Positions 1 to 10,923 of a stretch of 64,000 nt of DNA are shown piece after piece (position 1 is the stretch's first letter; each line of letters starts with the position of its first letter). The notes beneath the pieces were generated by a model that searched no databases, was not told the origin of the DNA, and saw only the letters and a program-made list of their open reading frames with translations. Source of the stretch: Glandiceps talaboti. Its lineage: Eukaryota; Hemichordata; Enteropneusta; Spengelidae. The stretch is taken from positions 23,654,173 through 23,718,172 of the forward strand of contig NC_135562.1 of assembly GCF_964340395.1 (NCBI RefSeq). The letters run 5' to 3'. The position numbers and the translations under genes were made by a program.

Positions 1-3000
1 CCATGCTGCAATGCGAGTTATGCCAAGGGATATCGTAATACATCCATGCTGTAATGTTAGTTATGCCAATGGATATTGTAATACATCCATGCTGTAATGT
101 GAGATATGTCAATGGATATTGTAATACATCCATGCTGTAATGCGAGTTATGACAATAGATATTGTAATACATCCATGCTGTAATGTTAGTTATGCCAATG
201 GATATTGTAATACATCCATGCTGTAATGTGCGTTATGCCAATGGATATTGTAATACATCCATGCTGTAATGTGAGATATGTCAATGGATATTGTAATACA
301 TCCATGCTGTAATGTGAGTTATGTCAATGGATATTGTAATACATCCATGCTGTAATGTGAGATATGTCAATGGATATCGTAATACATCCATGCTGTAATG
401 TGAGTTATGTCAATGGATATTGTAATACATCCATGCTGTAATGTTAGTTATGTCAATGGATATTGTAATACATCCATGCTGTAATGTTAGTTATGCCAAT
501 GGATATTGTAATACATCCATGCTGTAATGTTAGTTATGCCAATATATATTGTAATACATCCATGCTGTAATGTGAGATATGTCAATGGATATCGTAATAC
601 ATCCATGCTGTAATGTTAGTTATGCCAATGGATATTGTAATACATCCATGCTGTAATGTGAGTTATGTCAATGGATATTGTAATACATCCATGCTGTAAT
701 GTTAGTTATGCCAATGGATATTGTAATACATCCATGCTGTAATGTGAGATATGTCAATGGATATTGTAATACATCCATGCTGTAATGCGAGTTATGTCAA
801 TGGATATTGTAATACATCCATGCTGTAATGTTAGTTATGCCAATGGATATTGTAATACATCCATGCTGTAATGTTAGTTATGCCAATGGATATTGTAATA
901 CATCCATGCTGTAATGTGAGATATGTCAATGGATATTGTAATACATCCATGCTGTAATGTGAGTTATGTCAATGGATATTGTAATACATCCATGCTGTAA
1001 TGTGAGATATGTCAATGGATATCGTAATACATCCATGCTGTAATGTGAGTTATGTCAATGGATATTGTAATACATCCATGCTGTAATGTTAGTTATGCCA
1101 ATGGATATTGTAATACATCCATGCTGTAATGTGAGATATGTCAATGGATATCGTAATACATCCATGCTGTAATGTTAGTTATGCCAATGGATATTGTAAT
1201 ACATCCATGCTGTAATGTGAGTTATGTCAATGGATATTGTAATACATCCATGCTGTAATGTTAGTTATGCCAATGGATATTGTAATACATCCATGCTGTA
1301 ATGCGAGTTATGCCAATGGATATTGTAATACATCCATGCTGTAATGTGCGTTATGCCAATGGATATTGTAATACATCCATGCTGTAATGTGAGTTATGCC
1401 AATGGATATCGTAATACATCCATGCTGTAATGTGAGTTATGTCAATGGATATTGTAATACATCCATGCTGTAATGTTATGCCAATGGATATTGTAATACA
1501 TCCATGCTGTAATGCGAGTTATGCCAATGGATATTGTAATACATCCATGCTGCAATGCGAGTTATGCCAAGGGATATCGTAATACATCCATGCTGTAATG
1601 TTAGTTATGCCAATGGATATTGTAATACATCCATGCTGTAATGTGAGATATGTCAATGGATATTGTAATACATCCATGCTGTAATGCGAGTTATGACAAT
1701 AGATATTGTAATACATCCATGCTGTAATGTTAGTTATGCCAATGGATATTGTAATACATCCATGCTGTAATGTGCGTTATGCCAATGGATATTGTAATAC
1801 ATCCATGCTGTAATGTGAGATATGTCAATGGATATTGTAATACATCCATGCTGTAATGTGAGTTATGTCAATGGATATTGTAATACATCCATGCTGTAAT
1901 GTGAGATATGTCAATGGATATCGTAATACATCCATGCTGTAATGTGAGTTATGTCAATGGATATTGTAATACATCCATGCTGTAATGTTAGTTATGCCAA
2001 TGGATATTGTAATACATCCATGCTGTAATGTGAGATATGTCAATGGATATCGTAATACATCCATGCTGTAATGTTAGTTATGCCAATGGATATTGTAATA
2101 CATCCATGCTGTAATGTGAGTTATGTCAATGGATATTGTAATACATCCATGCTGTAATGTTAGTTATGCCAATGGATATTGTAATACATCCATGCTGTAA
2201 TGCGAGTTATGCCAATGGATATTGTAATACATCCATGCTGTAATGTGCGTTATGCCAATGGATATTGTAATACATCCATGCTGTAATGTGAGTTATGCCA
2301 ATGGATATCGTAATACATCCATGCTGTAATGTGAGTTATGTCAATGGATATTGTAATACATCCATGCTGTAATGTTATGCCAATGGATATTGTAATACAT
2401 CCATGCTGTAATGCGAGTTATGCCAATGGATATTGTAATACATCCATGCTGCAATGCGAGTTATGCCAAGGGATATCGTAATACATCCATGCTGTAATGT
2501 TAGTTATGCCAATGGATATTGTAATACATCCATGCTGTAATGTGAGATATGTCAATGGATATTGTAATACATCCATGCTGTAATGTGAGTTATGTCAATG
2601 GATATTGTAATACATCCATGCTGTAATGCGAGTTATGCCAATGGATATTGTAATACATCCATGCTGTAATGTTAGTTATGTCAATGGATATTGTAATACA
2701 TCCATGCTGTAATGTTAGTTATGTCAATGGATATTGTAATACATCCATGCTGTAATGTGAGTTATGTCAATGGATATTGTAATACATCCATGCTGTACAT
2801 GTAATACATCCATGCTGTAATGCGAGTTATGTCAATGGATATTGTAATACATCCATGCTGTAATGCGAGTTATGCCAATGGATATTGTAATACATCCATG
2901 CTGTAATGCGAGTTATGCCAATGGATATTGTAATACATCCATGCTGTAATGCGAGTTATGCCAATGGATATTGAAATACATCCATGCTGTAATGTGAGTT

Positions 3001-3368
3001 ATGCCAATGGATATTGTAATACATCCATGCTGTAATGCGAGTTATGCCAATGGATATTGTAATACATCCATGCTGTAATGTTAGTTATGCCAATGGATAT
3101 TGTAATGCATCCATGCTGTAATGTTAGTTATGCCAATGGATATTGTAATACATCCATGCTGTTATGCGAGTTATAACAGCATAACTAACATTACAGCGTG
3201 GATATTGTAATATATCCACGCTGTAATGTTAGTTATGCCAATGGATATTGTAATACATCCACGCTGTAATGCGAGTTATGCCAATGGATATTGTAATACA
3301 TCCATGCTGTAATGTGAGTTATGCCAATGGATATTGTAATACATCCATGCTGTAATGCGAGTTATGTC
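1..3368. repeat. 43-bp minisatellite array (about 78 units)
   Basis: The unit contains catccatgctgtaatg followed by a variable part (gttagttatg, gtgagatatg, gcgagttatg, gtgcgttatg) and caatggatattgtaata; the period is 43 bp. One variant unit lacks 4 bp (39 bp). The block starting at 1 (rare variant ctgcaatgcgag with ccaaggg) restarts at 1545 and again at 2444, so the array contains higher-order duplications. It is cut by the left window edge. Stops are frequent and nothing suggests coding use. Confidence 0.97.
3179..3238. repeat. Perfect 27-bp inverted repeat inside the 43-bp array
   Basis: The arms 3179-3205 and 3212-3238 are exactly complementary over 27 bp with a 6-nt loop (tgtaat). The right arm is a normal array segment; the left arm is the same segment inverted. 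Both arms carry the unusual cacg variant (ccacgctg instead of ccatgctg). This is the structure expected from a template switch during replication. Confidence 0.95.
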
Positions 3369-3402
3369 ACCCTATGTCAATCAGCTATCAATCACCCTTT
3401 AA
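3366..3402. repeat. Left remnant of the 25-bp array
   Basis: The sequence ccctatgtcaatcagctatc is the unit of the array that resumes at 4618. It joins the 43-bp array through the shared 8-mer atgtcaat. It shows that the 25-bp array once continued across the 1.2 kb element now lying between 3403 and 4617. Confidence 0.85.
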
Positions 3403-4617
3403 CCCTGTCCCGACACAAATTCTGATCCTGTTTCGATTCGGATCGAATTCAGTTCTCCTGTCCCCATATGCCCTCATATACCTCAGGGGGGTGGTTTCGA
3501 TTTGGTTCAAAGTAAATCGGTTTGGAACAGGTTTAACTTGTCGTAGTTAGGACAGGAAAAACCGACTTAGAACCGATATAACTTGAATCGATTCAGTGTC
3601 CATTACCCACAGCTGCGCACTTGAATCTTGACCTCCAGGTTAAATTTTGCAAGTTACATGCTTTATATGCCGACACCTTCACTTTGGAACACAACTGGAT
3701 CTGGAGTACATGAAGTATTATCCAGCACAAGATGGCATCGCCTGAGCATGGAATGTTCAGCAATAAATGAGTGACAAAAACAACCACTTGATTGCTATAA
3801 AAAACCTTATTTATTATGGATTCATCAACACCTAAAAAGAAGTCTTTTTGCCAATCGCAAAATTTCTCAAATTGATAGACACTTCTTTCCCATTTGGCGG
3901 ACTGGTAAATACAATTTCCTGTTGAAAGAATGTTTTGCAGAGATAATAAAATGTTTTAAACTTTGAATGAATTTTGCTAGTTCAGTTTGCATACCGATGA
4001 CGATGTAAATGGGTGCATGAAATAGTAAGCGTTGCAATAGGACAAATCGTTCATGTTCCCATTTCCTATTACGAACTAAAACAAATGAATTATGTTCCTT
4101 ATGGGCAGTAAGAGGTGGCAAAGGTGTTGGCAAAGGTGTACAAGTATCGATCAGAGTCCGTATACACTTGTCAGCTATTCTCAATCATCCTAAACTTCAA
4201 TCATATTTATGTAAAATTAGGCCAATATTACGTCGCTTGGCCCAAATCGACCGTGGCATTGCTTCACCCATAATATAGCAGTAAACATCCAAATGTTCCA
4301 GAACTTCCTTGTCAAGTCAAATAACTGTTGAGTTCTGGCAGCCCTCGCTTTGACGCATAACTTTGACAACAACTCTACAAGCTTATTTCCCGCGAAATCC
4401 TCCATGTTGATTGCGTGTCGTCATAGTAATGCACTGTGGCTACGTCATCGAATCAAGTAAACAGGATCAAATTTAATGTGTTGGGACAGTACACCAAACT
4501 GAATCTATTCAAATCCATTTCTAACATTTCATGTTGGGACATAAACTGAATTCGAACGGGTTTAACTGAATCGATTCAATTTGATTCGATTCGAAATTGA
4601 TTCATATGGGGACAGGG
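3403..4617. mobile_element. 1.2 kb non-autonomous DNA-transposon-like insertion
   Basis: The ends are inverted: ccctgtccc at 3403 and gggacaggg ending at 4617. A longer subterminal pair, ctgtccccatatg (3458-3470) and catatggggacag (4603-4615), is a perfect 13-bp inverted repeat. The element interrupts the 25-bp array, whose units continue on both sides. TTAA directly precedes the left end, but the right flank is CTTA, so a piggyBac-like TTAA target duplication is possible and not proven. Short minus-strand open frames inside resemble no family I know. The segment around 3915-3990 is similar to 51594-51670, so part of it belongs to a dispersed repeat. Confidence 0.7.
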
Positions 4618-5155
4618 CTTATGTCAATCAGCTATCAGTCACCCAATGTCAATCAGCTATCAGTCACCCAATGTCAATCAGCTATCAGTCACCCTATGTC
4701 AATCAGCTATCAGTCACCCTATGTCAATCAGCTATCAGTCACCCAATGTCAATCAGCTATCAGTCACCCAATGTCAATCAGCTATCAGTCACCCTATGTC
4801 AATCAGCTATCAGTCACCCTATGTCAATCAGCTATCAGTCACCCTATGTCAATCAGCTATCAGTCACCCAATGTCAATCAGCTATCAGTCACCCAATGTC
4901 AATCAGCTATCAGTCACCCTATGTCAATCAGCTATCAGTCACCCAATGTCAATCAGCTATCAGTCACACAATGTCAATCGGCTATCAGTCACCCAATGTC
5001 AATCAGCTATCAGTCACCCTATGTCAATCAGCTATCAGTCACCCTATGTCAATCAGCTATCAGTCACCCTATGTCAATCAGCTATCAGTCACACAATGTC
5101 AATCAGCTGTCAGTCACCCAATGTCAATCAGCTATCGGTCACCCTATGTCAACTG
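4618..5155. repeat. 25-bp minisatellite array (about 21 units)
   Basis: The unit is atgtcaatcagctatcagtc plus accct or accca. Because 25 is not a multiple of 3 and the unit lacks stops, all three forward frames stay open for about 180-200 codons. These frames are a consequence of the repeat and I do not call them genes. Variants (cagctgtcag, tatcggtc) cluster at the 3' end. Confidence 0.96.
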
Positions 5156-5369
5156 TCTATTATCATATTATACTTTGGTAGGACTGTGAGTTAGTGTTGA
5201 CTCTACAGTTGCTATCAGTCACCCTATGTCAATCAGCTATCAGTCACACAATGTCAATCAGCTGTCAGTCACCCAATGTCAATCAGCTATCGGTCACCCT
5301 ATGTCAACTGTCTATTATCATATTATACTTTGGTAGGACTGTGAGTTAGTGTTGACTCTACAGTTGCTA
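5056..5369. repeat. 155-bp tandem duplication ending at a separase splice acceptor
   Basis: Positions 5056-5214 match 5211-5369 with an offset of 155. The copy holds the last units of the 25-bp array, then aactgtctattatc and gttgactctacag|ttgcta. The second copy ends 6 nt inside exon A, so the 3' splice site of exon A (ctacag) also exists as a decoy at 5206-5208. The breakpoint sits in the 4-bp microhomology gcta. Confidence 0.9.
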
Positions 5370-5597
5370 GGAAACACAGCAAGTCAGGCTCAACATCATC
5401 ACATCTCGACTATAGCATATGCAGAAGCTTCCAAGATATGGTGTTACCTTGACAATCAGTTATATGGAAAGAAGCTGTTGGAGAAGAGCAAGAATAGTTT
5501 AGAGAGGATAAAGACAGAGAGAAATAATACAACCAGACAGATAGTGAATATAATGTATACCATAGCTATGTGTCAATACATGGTGAAGTGCAAACAG
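5364..5597 (+). CDS. ESPL1: Separase exon A (N-terminal helical region)
   Basis: The exon runs from the acceptor gactctacag to the donor aaacag|gtaagg and encodes 78 residues in phase 0, starting LLGNTASQAQHHH and containing ASKIWCYLDNQLYGKKLLEKS and the amphipathic tail IVNIMYTIAMCQYMVKCKQ. I infer TPR-like helices; by itself the segment is too diverged for a firm match, and its place in separase follows from phase continuity with exons B and C. The last ~70 nt and the donor are reiterated about 57 times in the following 84-bp array, so which copy is really used as the exon end cannot be decided from DNA. Confidence 0.65.
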
Positions 5598-8500
5598 GTA
5601 AGGGGTTACAATACAACCAGACAGATAGTGAATATAATGTATACCATAGCTATGTGTCAATACATGGTGAAGTGCAAACAGGTAAGGGGTTACAATACAA
5701 CCAGACAGATAGTGAATATAATGTATACCATAGCTATGTGTCAATACATGGTGAAGTGCAAACAGGTAAGGGGTTACAATACAACCAGACAGATAGTGAA
5801 TATAATGTATACCATAGCTATGTGTCAATACATGGTGAAGTGCAAACAGGTAAGGGGTTACAATACAACCAGACAGATAGTGAATATAATGTATACCATA
5901 GCTATGTGTCAATACATGGTGAAGTGCAAACAGGTAAGGGGTTACAATACAACCAGACAGATAGTGAATATAATGTATACCATTGCTATGTGTCAATACA
6001 TGATGAAGTGCAAACAGGTAAGGGGTTACAATACAACCAGACAGATAGTGAATATAATGTATACCATAGCTATGTGTCAATACATGGTGAAGTGCAAACA
6101 GGTAAGGGGTTACAATACAACCAGACTGATAGTGAATATAATGTATACCATAGCTAAGTGTCAATACATGGTGAAGTATATACACGTAAGGGATTACAAT
6201 ACAACCAGTCAGATAGTGAATATAATGTATACCATAGCTAAGTGTCAATACATAGTGAAGTATTTACAGGTAAGGGGTTACAATACAACCAGACAGATAG
6301 TGAATATAATGTATACCATAGCTAAGTGTCAATACATGGTGAAGTATATACAGGTAAGGGGTTACAATACAACCAGACAGATAGTGAATATAATGTATAC
6401 CATAGCTAAGTGTCAATACATGGTGAAGTATATACAGGTAAGGGGTTACAATACAACCAGACAGATAGTGAATATAATGTATACCATAGCTAAGTGTCAA
6501 TACATGGTGAAGTATATACAGGTAAGGGGTTACAATACAACCAGACTGATAGTGAATATAATGTATACCATTGCTAAGTGTCAATACATGGTGAAGTATA
6601 TACAGGTAAGGAGTTACAATACAACCAGACAGATAGTGAATATAATGTATACCATTGCCAAGTGTCAATACATGGTGAAGTATATACAGGTAAGGGGTTA
6701 CAATACAACCAGACAGATAGTGAATATAATGTATACCATAGCTATGTGTCAATACATGGTGAAGTGCAAACAGGTAAGGGGTTACAATACAACCAGACAG
6801 ATAGTGAATATAATGTATACCATAGCTATGTGTCAATACATGGTGAAGTGCAAACAGGTAAGGGGTTACAATACAACCAGACAGATAGTGAATATAATGT
6901 ATACCATAGCTATGTGTCAATACATGGTGAAGTGCAAACAGGTAAGGGGTTACAATACAACCAGACAGATAGTGAATATAATGTATACCATAGCTATGTG
7001 TCAATACATGGTGAAGTGCAAACAGGTAAGGGGTTACAATACAACCAGACAGATAGTGAATATAATGTATACCATTGCTATGTGTCAATACATGATGAAG
7101 TGCAAACAGGTAAGGGGTTACAATACAACCAGACAGATAGTGAATATAATGTATACCATAGCTATGTGTCAATACATGGTGAAGTGCAAACAGGTAAGGG
7201 GTTACAATACAACCAGACTGATAGTGAATATAATGTATACCATAGCTAAGTGTCAATACATGGTGAAGTATATACACGTAAGGGATTACAATACAACCAG
7301 TCAGATAGTGAATATAATGTATACCATAGCTAAGTGTCAATACATAGTGAAGTATTTACAGGTAAGGGGTTACAATACAACCAGACAGATAGTGAATATA
7401 ATGTATACCATAGCTAAGTGTCAATACATGGTGAAGTATATACAGGTAAGGGGTTACAATACAACCAGACAGATAGTGAATATAATGTATACCATAGCTA
7501 AGTGTCAATACATGGTGAAGTATATACAGGTAAGGGGTTACAATACAACCAGACAGATAGTGAATATAATGTATACCATAGCTAAGTGTCAATACATGGT
7601 GAAGTATATACAGGTAAGGGGTTACAATACAACCAGACTGATAGTGAATATAATGTATACCATTGCTAAGTGTCAATACATGGTGAAGTATATACAGGTA
7701 AGGAGTTACAATACAACCAGACAGATAGTGAATATAATGTATACCATTGCCAAGTGTCAATACATGGTGAAGTATATACAGGTAAGGGGTTACAATACAA
7801 CCAGACAGATAGTGAATATAATGTATACCATTGCTAAGTGTCAATACATGGTGAAGTATAAAGGGGTTACAATACAACCAGACTGATAGTGAATATAATG
7901 TATACCATTGCTAAGTGTCAATACATGGTGAAGTATATACAAGTAAGGGGTTACAATACAACCAGACAGATAGTGAATATAATGTATACCATTGCTAAGT
8001 GTCAATACATGGTGAAGTATATACAGGTAAGGGGTTACAATACAACCAGACTTATAGTGAATATAATGTATACCATTGCTAAGTGTCAAAACATGGTGAA
8101 GTGCAAACAGGTAAGGGGTTACAATACAACCAGACAGATACGATAGTGAATATAATGTATACCATTGCTAAGTGTCAATAAATGGTGAAGTATATACAGG
8201 TAAGGTGTTACAATACAACCAGACAGATAGTGAATATAATGTATACCATTGCTAAGTGTCAATACATGGTGAAGTATATACAGGTAAGGGGTTATAATAC
8301 AACCAGACTGATAGTGAATATAATGTATACCATTGCTAAGTGTCAATACATGGTGAAGTATATACACGTAAGGGGTTATAATACAACCAGACAGATAGTG
8401 AATATAATGTATACCATAGCTAAGTGTCAATACATGGTGAAGTATTTACAGGTAAGGGGTTATAATACAACCAGATAGATAGTGAATATAATGTATACCA

Positions 8501-10330
8501 TAGCTAAGTGTCAATACATGGTGAAGTATATACAGGTAAGGGGTTATAATACAACCAGACAGATAGTGAATATAATGTATACCATTGCTAAGTGTCAATA
8601 CATAGTGAAGTATTTACAGGTAAGGGGTTACAATACAACCAGACAGATAGTGAATATAATGTATACCATTGCTAAGTGTCAATACATAGTGAAGTATTTA
8701 CAGGTAAGGGGTTATAATACAACCAGACTGATAGTGAATATAATGTATACCATTGCTAAGTGTCAATACATGGTGAAGTATATACAAGTAAGGGGTTACA
8801 ATACAACCAGACAGATAGTGAATATAATGTATACCATTGCTAAGTGTCAATACATAGTGAAGTATTTACAGGTAAGGAGTTATAATACAACCAGACAGAT
8901 AGTGAATATAATGTATACCATTGCTAAGTGTCAATACATAGTGAAGTATTTACAGGTAAGGGGTTATAATACAACCAGACAGATAGTGAATATAATGTAT
9001 ACCATTGCTAAGTGTCAATACATAGTGAAGTATTTACAGGTAAGGAGTTATAATACAACCAGACAGATAGTGAATATAATGTATACCATTGCTAAGTGTC
9101 AATACATAGTGAAGTATTTACAGGTAAGGGGTTATAATACAACCAGACAGATAGTGAATATAATGTATACCATTGCTAAGTGTCAATACATAGTGAAGTA
9201 TATACAGGTAAGGGGTTATAATACAACCAGACAGATAGTGAATATAATGTATACCATTGCTAAGTGTCAATACATAGTGAAGTATTTACAGGTAAGGGGT
9301 TATAATACAACCAGACAGATAGTGAATATAATGTATACCATTGCTAAGTGTCAATACATAGTGAAGTATATACAGGTAAGGGGTTATAATACAACCAGAC
9401 AGATAGTGAATATAATGTATACCATTGCTAAGTGTCAATACATGGTGAAGTATATACAGGTAAGGGGTTACAATACAACCAGACAGATAGTGAATATAAT
9501 GTATACCATTGCTAAGTGTCAATACATGGTGAAGTATATACAGGTAAGGGGTTACAATACAACCAGACTGATAGTGAATATAATGTATACCATAGCTAAG
9601 TGTCAATACATGGTGAAGTATATACAGGTAAGGGGTTATAATACAACCAGACAGATAGTGAATATAATGTATACCATTGCTAAGTGTCAATACATAGTGA
9701 AGTATTTACAGGTAAGGGGTTATAATACAACCAGACAGATAGTGAATATAATGTATACCATTGCTAAGTGTCAATACATGGTGAAGTATATACAGGTAAG
9801 GGGTTATAATACAACCAGACAGATAGTGAATATAATGTATACCATTGCTAAGTGTCAATACATAGTGAAGTATATACAGGTAAGGGGTTATAATACAACC
9901 AGACAGATAGTGAATATAATGTATACCATTGCTAAGTGTCAATACATGGTGAAGTATATACAGGTAAGGGGTTATAATACAACCAGACAGATAGTGAATA
10001 TAATGTATACCATTGCTATGTGTCAATACATGATGAAGTATATACAGGTAAGGGGTTACAATACAACCAGACAGATAGTGAATATAATGTATACCATTGC
10101 TAAGTGTCAATACATGGTGAAGTATATACAGGTAAGGGGTTACAATACAACCAGACTGATAGTGAATATAATGTATACCATAGCTAAGTGTCAATACATG
10201 GTGAAGTATATACAGGTAAGAGGTTACAATACAACCAGACTGATAGTGAATATAATGTATACCATAGCTAAGTGTCAATACATGGTGAAGTATATACAAG
10301 TAAGGGGTTACAATACAACCAGACAGATGG
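5527..10330 (+). repeat. 84-bp array of an exon 3' end plus its splice donor (about 57 units)
   Basis: Each unit holds ~70 nt equal to the end of exon A (aatacaaccagacagatagtg ... gtgaagtgcaaacag) followed by gtaaggggttac of the intron. Since 84 = 28 codons, the forward frame stays open for hundreds of residues (5349-7886, 7889-8146, 8182-8478, 8482-10395). The peptide repeat contains NTTRQIVNIMYTIAKCQ. Two subfamilies exist: tgcaaacag (near the exon) and tatatacag or tatttacag (distal). A block is duplicated with offset 1092 bp (13 units): the rare cacgtaaggg variant is at 6181 and again at 7273. The frame breaks at a shortened unit near 7860, at tags near 8130 and 8475, and ends at 10395. 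Confidence 0.95.
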
Positions 10331-10527
10331 TAAATACACAACAAGTAGATCGTCAAAGACTAGAGTGTAGATGTAGATGTCATAAAACACTGTGATGTAT
10401 AGAGTTATTCACCATGAGAGCTACTATAATCACTTTGAAAACAGTTGTATTATTTTCATTTGATGAATGAAATGAAGAATAGTTGTACTGTTATTAATCT
10501 CCCAATATTACTTCTAAGTTTTCAGAG

Positions 10528-10759
10528 GTTGAGAGACTTCTGGATGAGCTAAGTCAAGACAATGTCCTTGAACTTCACAATCGTTGGTCCTATTTACTGA
10601 AGGCAGACTTGAAAGAATTGACAGCCAACTACTTACTGACATATGGATATATACAGCCAGGTATTGAAAACACAGCTATGGAGTTGATGTTGGAAGCACT
10701 CAGACTTAGACAAGGTGTCTGTAAACTAGGTCCAACACTTATTGACTTTCCCAACAAAG
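10528..10759 (+). CDS. ESPL1: Separase exon B
   Basis: The acceptor is taagttttcagag| and the donor aaag|gtaact; the exon is read in phase 0 and leaves one base. It encodes VERLLDELSQDNVLELHNRW, then SYLLKADLKELTANYLLTYG and ALRLRQGVCKLGPTLIDFP, an alpha-helical segment consistent with the TPR-like array of separase. The leftover g combines with tt at the start of exon C to give Val. An alternative acceptor two bases upstream (ttttcag) would shift the frame into stops, which supports the chosen one. Function: scaffold that in known separases binds securin; this is family knowledge, not visible here. Confidence 0.72.
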
Positions 10760-10923
10760 GTAACTACAATAGTATCAGATTTTACAATCTTTGGTGAAGT
10801 TGTTTATCTGTTGCAGTGTCCTACTCAACAGACTCCTACAAGATAGTGTAAGAATCAAGAGACATTCTACTTTAGTTTTCTGAGTATCAGAATAATTCTG
10901 TATCACAATGTCTTTGTAATACA

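Noticed and set aside
4581-5194. Three overlapping forward frames of 180-200 codons (SISYQSPYVNQLSVT-type repeats)
   Set aside because: They are by-products of a 25-bp repeat without stop codons, visible in all three frames; no splice or start context.
5499-10356. Minus-strand frames of 130-360 codons across the 84-bp array
   Set aside because: The period is a multiple of 3, so antisense frames also stay open; the + strand carries the exon-derived sequence.
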